Below are positions 53,721-62,151 of a DNA stretch of 64,000 nt, one piece after another. Numbering within the stretch: the stretch's first letter is position 1; each line of letters starts with the position of its first letter. The notes under the pieces were generated by a model. That model saw only the letters and a list, made by a program, of their open reading frames with translations, was not told the DNA's origin and ran no database searches. The position numbers and the translations under genes are program-made. Origin of the DNA: G963691835 sp963691835 (GTDB lineage: Bacteria; Pseudomonadota; Alphaproteobacteria; Thalassobaculales; Thalassobaculaceae); the NCBI GenBank assembly GCA_963691835.1, contig OY829383.1:4402001-4466000 (forward strand), written 5' to 3'.

Positions 53721-54485
53721 TCACGCACCGTTCACGATATCGCGCAGCCATTGTGAAACGGCCAGTGGATCATCGACGATCAAGCCCGATATGCCGGAAG
53801 CGGCGAGAGCCCTCACCCTTTCAGCCGTGATCGCCCCAACAGGCTGTTCAGTCCCGGGACCACCGGCTGTGACCCAGATGGGCATCCCTACGGATTGAGC
53901 ACGAGCCATCGCTGCCTGGTCGCCGTCCCAGATCCGGATCGCGTCGACCCCACCCGCGACAAAGGCATCGAAATCGGCATCGTTCTTATAGAACGCCAAT
54001 GTCCGGGCCTCCGGCAGTACCGACCGCACGTCTGATAAGAGGACTGGATCCCGTAACCCGAAGACGGCGTTGGACGCCATCTCGGATGCCCAGACGATTT
54101 CCGCAATCCGCTTCACATCAGCCGGGGCGAGTTCGGGCTTCAGGTCCAACAGAACCCCGATCCCGCCGCCAGCAGCGGTCCGGAACCGGGCCGCGCCCAA
54201 GACATCCGCTAATCTGGGAACATCCACGCGGGCCCGCCGCGCGATCGTCTGCACTTTCTCAAGCGTTAAATCGGCAATGACCTGTGCGTCACCGGCAAGG
54301 CGGGAGAGGTCCGGGTCGTGGGCACAGACGAAGATGCCGTCTTCTGTGCGCCGAACATCCACCTCGACCATGTCCGCGCCCGCGGCGACCGCGGCTTTGA
54401 CGGCAGCGAGTGAGTTTTCCTGCTCGCGCTTGGAATCTCCCCGGTGCGCGATCACCAGCGGCGGCGAAGCGTCAGACGCCATCAT
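53721..54485 (-). CDS. Glycerophosphodiester phosphodiesterase family protein
   Basis: The 254-residue TIM-barrel enzyme hydrolyses glycerophosphodiesters to glycerol-3-phosphate and an alcohol. Catalytic residues are H14-R15, E23, E41-x-D43 and H56 (HRGDSKREQENS, VEVDVRRTEDG, AHDPDL). The gene starts inside the glutaminase 3' end (14-nt overlap), with GGGGA upstream, so the two are probably co-translated. No signal peptide is seen. Confidence 0.92.
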   Translation of the reverse strand: MMASDASPPLVIAHRGDSKREQENSLAAVKAAVAAGADMVEVDVRRTEDGIFVCAHDPDLSRLAGDAQVIADLTLEKVQTIARRARVDVPRLADVLGAARFRTAAGGGIGVLLDLKPELAPADVKRIAEIVWASEMASNAVFGLRDPVLLSDVRSVLPEARTLAFYKNDADFDAFVAGGVDAIRIWDGDQAAMARAQSVGMPIWVTAGGPGTEQPVGAITAERVRALAASGISGLIVDDPLAVSQWLRDIVNGA

Positions 54486-55416
54486 CGTGTCCCCGAAAAA
54501 CGGACCATCCTGTCTCGGCCGCCAGATACTCAAGCGCCTCCGTCCCCGCAAGACTGTTTCCATTCGTGTTGAGACCAGGAGACCAGACGGCGATCGAGGC
54601 TTGCCCCGGCACGATGGCCAAGATTCCGCCGCCGACACCGCTCTTCCCGGGAAGCCCCACCCGGTAAGCGAAATCCCCGGACGCGTCGTAGTGGCCGCAG
54701 GTCATCATGACCGCAGCCACCTGCCGCGCCCGTTTCTCCCGCACCACCCTGCGGCCGGTGACCGGGTCGACACCACTGTTGGCAAGGAACAACCCCGCTC
54801 GCGCCAGATCCACACAACTCATGGCGAGAGCGCATTGACGGAAGTAGAGCCCGAGAACCGTATCAACGTCGCATTTGAGGTTCCCAAACGACGCCATAAA
54901 ATGGGCAAGGCTGGCGTTGCGGTGCCCGGTTGCCGCTTCGGATGCAGCCACTTCCCCGTCGATCTCAATCCCTTTGTTCCCGGCGAGACCCCGAACGAAG
55001 TCGAGGAGTTCCGCCGTCACAACGTCTGTCGGGCGGTGGTCGATCAGGACATCCGACACGGTGATTGCGCCCGCGTTGATGAACGGGTTTCTCGGTATAC
55101 CGCCCTCATTCTCAAGCTGCACAATCGAATTGAAGGCTGACCCCGACGGCTCCCGGCCGACGCGCTTCCATAGATCGTTTCCGACACGCCCCAAGGCGAG
55201 GGTGAGTGCGAAGACCTTTGATATGCTCTGAATTGAGAACGGCTCTTCGGCATCACCGACTGTCGAGACCGCGCCATCAAGACCGATCACAGCCATGCCG
55301 AACTTGTTTGGGTCCACGCGCGCGAGGGCCGGAATGTAGTCAGCGACCTTGCCTACTGATAATCGTGGCTCGATTTGGGCCCGCACGCGGGTCAGAATAT
55401 GTTTCGACTGAACCAA
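54472..55416 (-). CDS. glsA: Glutaminase (GlsA type)
   Basis: GlsA converts glutamine to glutamate and ammonia. The 314-residue product has the S64-x-x-K67 catalytic pair in FSIQSISKVF, NPFINAGAI, GHRNASLAHFMASFGN, and GKSGVGGGILAIVPGQASIAVW near the C-terminus. The start is TTG 55416, backed by an ideal GGAGGAGAACC directly upstream; no ATG is suitable. The 42-bp gap to the divergent Anbu gene must hold both starts. Confidence 0.94.
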   Translation of the reverse strand: MVQSKHILTRVRAQIEPRLSVGKVADYIPALARVDPNKFGMAVIGLDGAVSTVGDAEEPFSIQSISKVFALTLALGRVGNDLWKRVGREPSGSAFNSIVQLENEGGIPRNPFINAGAITVSDVLIDHRPTDVVTAELLDFVRGLAGNKGIEIDGEVAASEAATGHRNASLAHFMASFGNLKCDVDTVLGLYFRQCALAMSCVDLARAGLFLANSGVDPVTGRRVVREKRARQVAAVMMTCGHYDASGDFAYRVGLPGKSGVGGGILAIVPGQASIAVWSPGLNTNGNSLAGTEALEYLAAETGWSVFRGHDDGV

Positions 55417-55458
55417 GGTTCTCCTCCAGGGGCGCTCCGAGAAAGGGCGAGGACTTTC

Positions 55459-56235
55459 ATGACGTACTGCCTCGGCATGCTGTTCCAGGACGGCCTCGTG
55501 CTTGGATCGGACAGCCGCACCAATGCCGGTGTCGATCAGATCGCGACCGTGCGCAAGCTCGCAACGTTTGTCGAACCCGGCGAAAGGATGATCGCCATCC
55601 AGACCGCTGGCAATCTGGCGACGACCCAAGCCGTGGTCACAGAACTGCGTCAGGCCTGGGGCAGCGGTTTCGCGGGTCTGGACATGAAACTGGCGCCGAC
55701 CCTGTTTGAGGTTGCCAGGATCGTGGGCGACAAACTGCGCGCCGAGTTGGCGCGGGAGGAGTCTTTTGTCAGGCCCTATGGAGACCCAGGGGCGACCTTG
55801 CTGGTTTCAGGGCAAATCAGCGGAGAGGCGCCCCGGCTGTTCCAGATCTACACCGCCGGGAACTTTATCGAGGCGTCTCCCAGAACCCAGTTTCTCCAGA
55901 TCGGCGAGACAAAATATGGGAAGCCAATCCTGGACCGGGCGCTCCGGTACGAGATGGATCTTTGTTCGGCCGCAACACTGGCGCTCTTGTCTTACGACGC
56001 CACGATCCGAAGCAATCTCTCGGTCGGTCCCCCCATCGATCTGCTGATCTATGAGGCGAATAGTTTCTCTGACGTGGGCAAGCGCAAGTTCACAGAGACG
56101 GATCCGTTCTGGATCAACCTCCGCCACGCCTATGCCTCCGGTCTGGAACAGTTGGTCAATGGCCTCCCCATCCCGGACCGGCCCGGCATACCGGTTGGGT
56201 CTGACGCCTCTTCTGCGAGTGTGGCCACCATATGA
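55459..56235 (+). CDS. Anbu-type proteasome-like peptidase
   Basis: This 258-residue Ntn-hydrolase is of the Anbu (ancestral beta subunit) family. Its N-terminus MTYCLGM gives a Thr2 nucleophile after Met removal, and D18 (GSDSRTNAG) and K33 (VRKL) complete the active site. Anbu often co-occurs with circularly permuted ATP-grasp and alpha-E/transglutaminase-like genes, but none is next to it here. GAGGAC precedes the ATG. It is divergent from glsA and overlaps the downstream membrane-protein gene by 4 nt. Confidence 0.93.
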   Translation: MTYCLGMLFQDGLVLGSDSRTNAGVDQIATVRKLATFVEPGERMIAIQTAGNLATTQAVVTELRQAWGSGFAGLDMKLAPTLFEVARIVGDKLRAELAREESFVRPYGDPGATLLVSGQISGEAPRLFQIYTAGNFIEASPRTQFLQIGETKYGKPILDRALRYEMDLCSAATLALLSYDATIRSNLSVGPPIDLLIYEANSFSDVGKRKFTETDPFWINLRHAYASGLEQLVNGLPIPDRPGIPVGSDASSASVATI

Positions 56236-57002
56236 ACACCGAGACCTTGTCCGCTGTTGTTGATCGGGTCTTGGCCGATCCCTTCCTGATCGCACTGCCG
56301 GTTGCGGCAGTGTTGCTCGTCAGCATTGCCGCCGCCGCTTGGCGCGTCTCATGGCGATACTTCTATGACGACGAAATGCCGAGACCAGACGGTATGGCCC
56401 GGCTGCTCTTCGGGCTCGGCGCCCTGGCGATCCCGCTGCTTGCCTCCCCTGCCGTATGGATGTCAGCGGTGGCGGCATATCCGGGAGACTCTTTTCACAC
56501 CCTCAACCTGCCCGCCCAAATCGGGCTGGCGGCGCTGACCGCCTTGATGCTGCTCCTCGGTTTCCAACTGACTTTGGCGAAATCCATACGGCTGGCCGGC
56601 AGCCGGACCCCGGCCGGGCGGCTGTTCGTGGGTATCCTGGATGTGGGAGGAACCGCAGCGGCCTTCATTCTGCTATGGGGCCTCTCCCCACAGCTCTACT
56701 ACGAGTACTACAAGCAGGTGATCCCGAACCTGCCGTCACAGCTGGTGATCCGAGACCCGTTTCCGGTGTTCGAGGTTCTTGAGCGTGCGATGCTGAGAGC
56801 TGATGGCTCTATCGCCGATCACCTGACGGGTCTTGCCTTTCTGTCCATCTGTCTTGCGGCCCTTGCCCCGCACCTGATGGCCTCCCAACGGCGCATCGGC
56901 ATTTCAACGTCCGGATGGCCGCCGCCCTGGGGTCTCGCCCTGACCGGCGCGATCCTCACAACAGCGGCCCAGCTGAATGGGTTGCTGGGCCCGTTCGTCT
57001 GA
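56232..57002 (+). CDS. Integral membrane protein of unknown function, 256 aa
   Basis: The ATG overlaps the Anbu stop (ATGA), so translation is coupled. About five or six hydrophobic segments are visible (around 20-37, 58-80, 94-115, 130-149, 199-215, 232-250). A conserved-looking linker reads YYEYYKQVIPNLPSQLVIRDPFP. I do not recognise the family. The coupling suggests a membrane partner or substrate of the Anbu peptidase. Confidence 0.75.
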   Translation: MNTETLSAVVDRVLADPFLIALPVAAVLLVSIAAAAWRVSWRYFYDDEMPRPDGMARLLFGLGALAIPLLASPAVWMSAVAAYPGDSFHTLNLPAQIGLAALTALMLLLGFQLTLAKSIRLAGSRTPAGRLFVGILDVGGTAAAFILLWGLSPQLYYEYYKQVIPNLPSQLVIRDPFPVFEVLERAMLRADGSIADHLTGLAFLSICLAALAPHLMASQRRIGISTSGWPPPWGLALTGAILTTAAQLNGLLGPFV

Positions 57003-57333
57003 CCACTACTTCAGGTCAAAACACGACAACTTAATTCTAAAACCGACACCAAGTAAAAGTGTCGTTATCGAAACTACGCCTTTTTGCGATGGCGCTAAGA
57101 CGGAAACGATGAAATTCGCACCCTTTATCATATTGATTTATATTTAATATTTCATGCCCTATTAGTTTCAGATAGTGTCCATACCTAGGAAAATGACGCC
57201 CAAATGCCGAAATACTCCTGAAGAAGGCGGGAACGGAATACTTGGTCGCGTGTAGAAAAGCATCGGGGATCCAAGACCGGCAAAGTCGCGGCTCTTGGCA
57301 CCCACCGTAGAGTGGGGCGGTTGGAGGAACGAG
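57003..57333. other. AT-rich intergenic region upstream of the DmdA-like gene
   Basis: About 330 bases contain no convincing coding frame, with the most AT-rich part around 57025-57180. It presumably carries the promoter of the DmdA-like gene. A strong ribosome site, TTGGAGGAACGAG, lies immediately before that ATG. No clear hairpin follows the membrane-protein gene. Confidence 0.45.
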
Positions 57334-58524
57334 ATGACAATCATCCACATTGCCGACGAGCTGGCATCGGGACCAGCGCTGGACGGGGTCGGACCGTCGA
57401 AGATCTCCTTCGGTGCGCGGGTACGGAAGTCTCCGTACTTCAATTCCACCCTGCAGTACGGGGCGAAGGCGTTCAGTGTGTACAACCACATGTACATGCC
57501 GCTTTGGTACGAAAGCCCGGAAGCCGATTTCCAGGCACTGATCGATGGCGTGACAGTCTGGGACGTCTCCGTTCAGCGACAGGTGGAGATCGTGGGGCCG
57601 GATGCGGGTGCCTTCATGGCCCGGGTCTCGCCGCGGGATCTTTCCAAGATGCTGCCGGGCCGGGCGCGGTATGTGTTGTTTACGGACGACAAAGGCGGTG
57701 TGCTGAACGATCCGGTGGTGCTTAAGCTCGCCGAGGATCGGTTCTGGCTTTCGCTTGCCGACAGCGACCTGCTCCTGTGGATGCGCGGCCTTAACGCGGC
57801 TTGGGGACTGGATGTTGTGATCCGGGAGCCCGACGTGTCGCCAATCCAGGTGCAGGGACCGAAGTCGACCGATCTGATGGTGGCCCTGTTCGGTAGCTGG
57901 ATCGAGGACATGGGCTACTACCATGTCGCCGAAACCACCCTCGACGGCATTCCGCTCGTCATCTCCCGGACCGGATGGAGTGCGGAGCGCGGCTACGAGG
58001 TCTATCTGACCGACGGTTCCAAGGGCGACCAGCTTTGGGAGCGTGTGTTCGAGGCTGGCCAGCCGTTCGATGTGCGCCCCGGTGCGCCGAGCACGATCCG
58101 TCGTATCGAAGGGGGGATCCTGTCCTACGGCTCCGACATTACGGCGGACACCAATCCTTACGAGCTCAATCTTGGCCGTCTAGTGAACCTTGACCGGCCG
58201 GACTGGTTCGTGGGCAAAGCCGCCCTCACCCGCATCCATCTCGAAGGCATCAGCCGGCGTCTCGTCGGTTTTGAGATCGATGGCGCGCCGATCCCGGTGA
58301 ACGAGCATCCGTGGAGCATTCGCTTCGCCGATGACCGGACCGACAAGATCACCAGTGCCGTTTACTCGCCACGTCTGGACAAGAACATCGCGCTCGGTTT
58401 CGCGCCGATGGATCTGTCGATGGAAGGGACCGAAGTTACCGTGGAGATCCCGGGCAACCCGTTATCCGCGCGGATTGTCCCGGTCCCGTTCTATGACCCG
58501 AACAAGGCCATTGCCCGATCCTAA
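57334..58524 (+). CDS. DmdA/GcvT-family aminomethyltransferase-like protein
   Basis: The 396-residue tetrahydrofolate-binding protein has text resembling DMSP demethylase: RVRKSPYFNSTLQYGAKAF, VYNHMYMPLWYESPE, VTVWDVSVQRQVEIVGPDA, SPRDLSKMLPG, PIQVQGPKS, RTGWSAERGYEVYL and RRIEGGILSYGSDI. Genuine DmdA transfers a methyl from DMSP to folate; related proteins include GcvT and other demethylases, so the substrate is not proven. A hairpin terminator follows. Confidence 0.88.
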   Translation: MTIIHIADELASGPALDGVGPSKISFGARVRKSPYFNSTLQYGAKAFSVYNHMYMPLWYESPEADFQALIDGVTVWDVSVQRQVEIVGPDAGAFMARVSPRDLSKMLPGRARYVLFTDDKGGVLNDPVVLKLAEDRFWLSLADSDLLLWMRGLNAAWGLDVVIREPDVSPIQVQGPKSTDLMVALFGSWIEDMGYYHVAETTLDGIPLVISRTGWSAERGYEVYLTDGSKGDQLWERVFEAGQPFDVRPGAPSTIRRIEGGILSYGSDITADTNPYELNLGRLVNLDRPDWFVGKAALTRIHLEGISRRLVGFEIDGAPIPVNEHPWSIRFADDRTDKITSAVYSPRLDKNIALGFAPMDLSMEGTEVTVEIPGNPLSARIVPVPFYDPNKAIARS

Positions 58525-58572
58525 GGACCGAAGATCGTCCTAACGATCGAAAACCTTTCTCAGGACAGAAAA

Positions 58573-58599
58573 TCGGCCGGGTGTTTGACGCCCGGCCGA
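58573..58599 (-). terminator. Bidirectional hairpin between DmdA-like gene and valS, terminator-like for valS
   Basis: TCGGCCGGGTG and CGCCCGGCCGA pair over 11 bp (one G-U) around the loop TTTGA. Read on the minus strand it is followed by TTTTCTG, which suits an intrinsic terminator of valS. It could also stop the plus-strand gene, where the 3' tail is not T-rich. Confidence 0.75.
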
Positions 58600-58617
58600 C
58601 TTAAAGCTTCCGACCGT

Positions 58618-61254
58618 TCAGACCGCCGCGAGCCGATCCAGGGCCGCGGCGAGTTTGTTTCTGCGGGCCTGTTCCTCGGCCAACCGTTCGCGGTTCTCTT
58701 CGACAACCTCTTCCGGTGCTTTGGCAACAAAGCCGGGGTTCGAGAGCTTCTTGTCGATTTTGCCGATCTCCGCCTCTGTTTTGGCGATGTCCTTCGTCAA
58801 TCGGTCCCGCTCCGCGCTGATGTCAATCACATCGGCGATCGGAAGGATGATCGTCGCCTCATCCAAGACGGACTGAACGGAGCCGGCAGGAGCCTCTCCA
58901 TCATCAATGCCAATGGAGCCGAGGCGCGCGAGTTTGAGGACAAGATCCTCATGCGTGTTGAGACGCGCGCGGGAAAGGTCATTCGCCTCCTTCAAACGCA
59001 GGTCGATCTTCGCCGCCGCCGGCACATTCATCTCCGAGCGGATCGAGCGTACCTCGGTGATCAGGCGGACGACCCAGTTCATTTCCTCCGCAGCACCGGA
59101 GGTGTCCTTGGGCGCCTTCGACCACGGGCGATTTATCAACATGCCCTCACCGCCGAGGTTCTCCCAAAGCTCCTCCGCCAGATAGGGCATGAGTGGGCTT
59201 AGCATGTTGAGAAGCTCGCCCAACGCCCAGGCGGTTGCCGCCTTGGTCTCCGCCGCGTCCTCTCCGCCAGCGGCCAGGATCGGCTTGGTGAACTCCAGGT
59301 ACCAGTCGCAGAACGTGCCCCAACCGAACTGATAGAGAACGTTTGCCGCATCATTGAAACGATATGCCTCAAAGGCTACGGAAACAGCTTCCGCCGTCGC
59401 GGCCACCTCGCCCACGATCCAGCGGTTTACGGTCTGCTTGCACGCCGCCGGATCGAAAGACGGGTCGAGCGCGCAGCCGTTCATTTCCGCGTATCGCGCC
59501 GCATTCCAAAGCTTGGTCGCGAAGTTCCGGTAACCCTCGATCCGGCTCTCCGCCAGTTTGATATCCCGCCCCTGTGCGGCCATCGCCGCCAGGGTGAACC
59601 GGAGGGCGTCACACCCGAATTTGTCGATGAGGTCCAGGGGATCCATCACGTTCCCCTTGGACTTGGACATTTTCGCGCCCTTCGCGTCCCGAACGAGGGC
59701 ATGGATGTAGACGGTCTTGAACGGCACCTCGTCCATGAAATGGATGCCCATCATCATCATCCGGGCGACCCAGAAAAAGATGATGTCGAAGCCGGTGACC
59801 AGCACATCGCCGGGGTAGTAGCGGTCAAGCTCCGGCGTCTTGTCCGGCCATCCGAGTGTCGAGAAAGGCCAAAGAGCGGAGGAGAACCAGGTATCCAGCA
59901 CGTCCTCGTCTTGGATCAGGTCAACCGCCTCGCCGTAGTGCGCTTCCGCAGCGGCTTTGGCATCGGCGTCGGACATCTCCACAAAAACGGTGCCGTCAGG
60001 GCCGTACCACGCGGGAATCCGATGTCCCCACCAGAGCTGCCGGGAGATGCACCAGGGCTGGATGTTCCGCATCCACTCGAAGTACGTGTTCTCCCAGTTC
60101 TTCGGCACAAAGACCGTCTTGCCCGTCTCCACCGCCTCGATCGCCGGTTTGGCTAAGGTTGCCGCGTCGCAATACCACTGGTCCGTCAACCACGGCTCGA
60201 TCACCACGCCGGAGCGGTCTCCGTGCGGCACCACATTGGCGTGATCCTCGACCGCCTCCAGAAGGCCAAGCGCCTCCATGTCGGCCACAACCTTCTTTCG
60301 GGCGTCCTCACGGCTAAGCCCCTGATACGGCTCCGGCGCGTTCTCATTCACCCGCGCACCCGCATCGAAGATGTTGATCATCTCAAGGCTATGGCGGCGC
60401 CCCACCTCGAAGTCGTTGAAGTCGTGTGCCGGCGTCATCTTGACGGCACCGGTTCCCTTCTCGGGATCGGAGTATTCGTCAGCAACCACGGGAATGCGCC
60501 GGCCAACCAACGGCAGGATGACATGTTTGCCGACGATGTCCCGATACCGGTCATCCTCCGGATGCACCGCGACACCTGTGTCGCCCAGCATCGTCTCCGG
60601 ACGCGTCGTTGCAACGACGACATACCGCCCCTCATCGCCCTCGATCGGATAGCGGAAGTGCCAGATTTTGCCCTTCTGCTCGATCTGTTGAACCTCAAGG
60701 TCCGAAACTGCCGTCCGAAGCTTGGGGTCCCAGTTGACGAGGCGCTTATCGCGATAGATCAGACCTTGCTTGTGCAGATCGACGAAGACTTTCCGAACGG
60801 CGGCCGATAGTCCCTCATCCATAGTGAAGCGTTCGCGCGGCCAGTCGGCTGACGCGCCGAGCGAGCGGAGCTGGTGGATGATCGTGCCGCCGGACTCGGC
60901 CTTCCACTCCCAAACCTTCTCGACAAAAGCATCACGGCCAAGATCACGGCGGTTTATCTGCCGCTCAGCCAGTTGGCGTTCCACGACCATTTGGGTCGCA
61001 ATTCCCGCGTGGTCTGTACCCGGCTGCCAGAGAACGTCCTTTGCCGCTTTCCGCTGATAGCGGATCAAAAAGTCCTGGATCGAGAACGTCAGCGCATGAC
61101 CGATATGCAGACTGCCCGTGACGTTCGGCGGCGGCATCATGATCGTGTAGGGAACGGCGCCGGACCCTACGTCGGCAGCGAAGGTGCCGGCCTCCTCCCA
61201 ACGGGGGTAGTGTTTCTCCTCAATCGCCTTCGGATCGTACGTTTTCTCAAGCAT
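58618..61254 (-). CDS. valS: Valyl-tRNA synthetase
   Basis: ValS charges tRNA-Val. The 878-residue class Ia enzyme has HIGH at 50-53 in PNVTGSLHIGHAL. The editing domain includes TTRPETMLGDTGVAVHPED, and the KMSKSKGN loop lies near residue 526. The C-terminal anticodon-binding and coiled-coil region is intact, ending ARRNKLAAALDRLAAV. popZ lies upstream on the same strand across a 163-nt gap, the usual arrangement in alphaproteobacteria. Confidence 0.98.
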   Translation of the reverse strand: MLEKTYDPKAIEEKHYPRWEEAGTFAADVGSGAVPYTIMMPPPNVTGSLHIGHALTFSIQDFLIRYQRKAAKDVLWQPGTDHAGIATQMVVERQLAERQINRRDLGRDAFVEKVWEWKAESGGTIIHQLRSLGASADWPRERFTMDEGLSAAVRKVFVDLHKQGLIYRDKRLVNWDPKLRTAVSDLEVQQIEQKGKIWHFRYPIEGDEGRYVVVATTRPETMLGDTGVAVHPEDDRYRDIVGKHVILPLVGRRIPVVADEYSDPEKGTGAVKMTPAHDFNDFEVGRRHSLEMINIFDAGARVNENAPEPYQGLSREDARKKVVADMEALGLLEAVEDHANVVPHGDRSGVVIEPWLTDQWYCDAATLAKPAIEAVETGKTVFVPKNWENTYFEWMRNIQPWCISRQLWWGHRIPAWYGPDGTVFVEMSDADAKAAAEAHYGEAVDLIQDEDVLDTWFSSALWPFSTLGWPDKTPELDRYYPGDVLVTGFDIIFFWVARMMMMGIHFMDEVPFKTVYIHALVRDAKGAKMSKSKGNVMDPLDLIDKFGCDALRFTLAAMAAQGRDIKLAESRIEGYRNFATKLWNAARYAEMNGCALDPSFDPAACKQTVNRWIVGEVAATAEAVSVAFEAYRFNDAANVLYQFGWGTFCDWYLEFTKPILAAGGEDAAETKAATAWALGELLNMLSPLMPYLAEELWENLGGEGMLINRPWSKAPKDTSGAAEEMNWVVRLITEVRSIRSEMNVPAAAKIDLRLKEANDLSRARLNTHEDLVLKLARLGSIGIDDGEAPAGSVQSVLDEATIILPIADVIDISAERDRLTKDIAKTEAEIGKIDKKLSNPGFVAKAPEEVVEENRERLAEEQARRNKLAAALDRLAAV

Positions 61255-61417
61255 GCCTGAACCTCACGAGCGCGCCGTGCCGACGCGCGATTGGCTACCG
61301 AATATCATCGGGGGACCGTGTTTTAGGGCAAGCGCCGGGGAAACGCCAGACGATGCTCAGATGCAGCGTCTTCCGCATTGCCGTGCGGGAATAGACGCAC
61401 CAAAAGGCTGACGAAAC

Positions 61418-62050
61418 CTACCAGGGATCGCGGCGCTGAGACTGGAGCACCAACCGCTCGATCTCTTCACGAACCAGGCGTTCAACCATCATCGGCAAGT
61501 GCTGATCGAGCCATTCCTTCAGCATCGGACGCATCAGCTCGCGCGTCAGCCGTTCGAGGGTGACCGTCCCATCCCCAATCGGGAGCTGCTCGTAGTCCTC
61601 GTAGAGCTTTTCATTTAGGCGAGCGAACGCGTTCGCGGTCTCCTGAGCCTGCGGCGCGGACACGAGACCGGGATGATACGTCGGTTGCGGCGGCGGCGGA
61701 GGCGGGGGTGCGGCCGGTGCCGGTGGCGGTGGCGGAGGAGGCTCGTAGGCAGGCTCCGGCTCGGGCTCAGGTTCCGGCTCGGGTTCCGGCTCAGGCTCCG
61801 CTTCAGAAAACTTCTGTTCCTCGAAAAGCGGCTCCGCGTCCTCGGTAAGTTCCAGTTCCTCTTCGGGTTCCGGTTCTGGCTCAGGTTCCGGCTCAGGTTC
61901 CGGTTCTGGCTCCGGCTCTGGTTCGGGCTCCGGGTCCGGGTCCGAAGACATGTCGACGGTTTCGGTCTCCTCCTCCGAATCCTCCGAAATAATCCGGCGG
62001 ATCGACGCGAGGATTTCCTCCATCGACGGTTCTTGAGCCGTATCTGTCAT
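61418..62050 (-). CDS. popZ: Polar organizing protein PopZ (DUF2497)
   Basis: PopZ assembles into a polar scaffold that anchors the chromosome origin in alphaproteobacteria. The 210-residue protein has the N-terminal interaction helix QEPSMEEILASIRRIISED. A long disordered acidic and proline-rich middle (about 35-125) follows, made mostly of Glu-Pro repeats and poly-Pro, and then the conserved C-terminal oligomerisation helices (LTRELMRPMLKEWLDQHLPMMVERLVREEIERLV). ATG 62050 is the likely start; the ribosome site is weak. Confidence 0.95.
   Translation of the reverse strand: MTDTAQEPSMEEILASIRRIISEDSEEETETVDMSSDPDPEPEPEPEPEPEPEPEPEPEPEPEEELELTEDAEPLFEEQKFSEAEPEPEPEPEPEPEPEPAYEPPPPPPPAPAAPPPPPPPQPTYHPGLVSAPQAQETANAFARLNEKLYEDYEQLPIGDGTVTLERLTRELMRPMLKEWLDQHLPMMVERLVREEIERLVLQSQRRDPW
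61752..61943. repeat. Imperfect tandem repeats encoding the Glu-Pro tract of PopZ
   Basis: Two blocks (61752-61801 and 61865-61943) consist of 6-12 bp units of the type GGTTCCGGCTC that encode alternating glutamate and proline. Synonymous changes between units are common, so the array is old or kept by selection on the protein. Confidence 0.85.
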
Positions 62051-62151
62051 CCGTGCGGACCCAACCACATAAAGTTGGCCAGAACAGTACTCGACGGCCG
62101 ACGGTGTTTCCAGACACCGGTCATCAAACGGTCACGCACAGCACAATGCCG

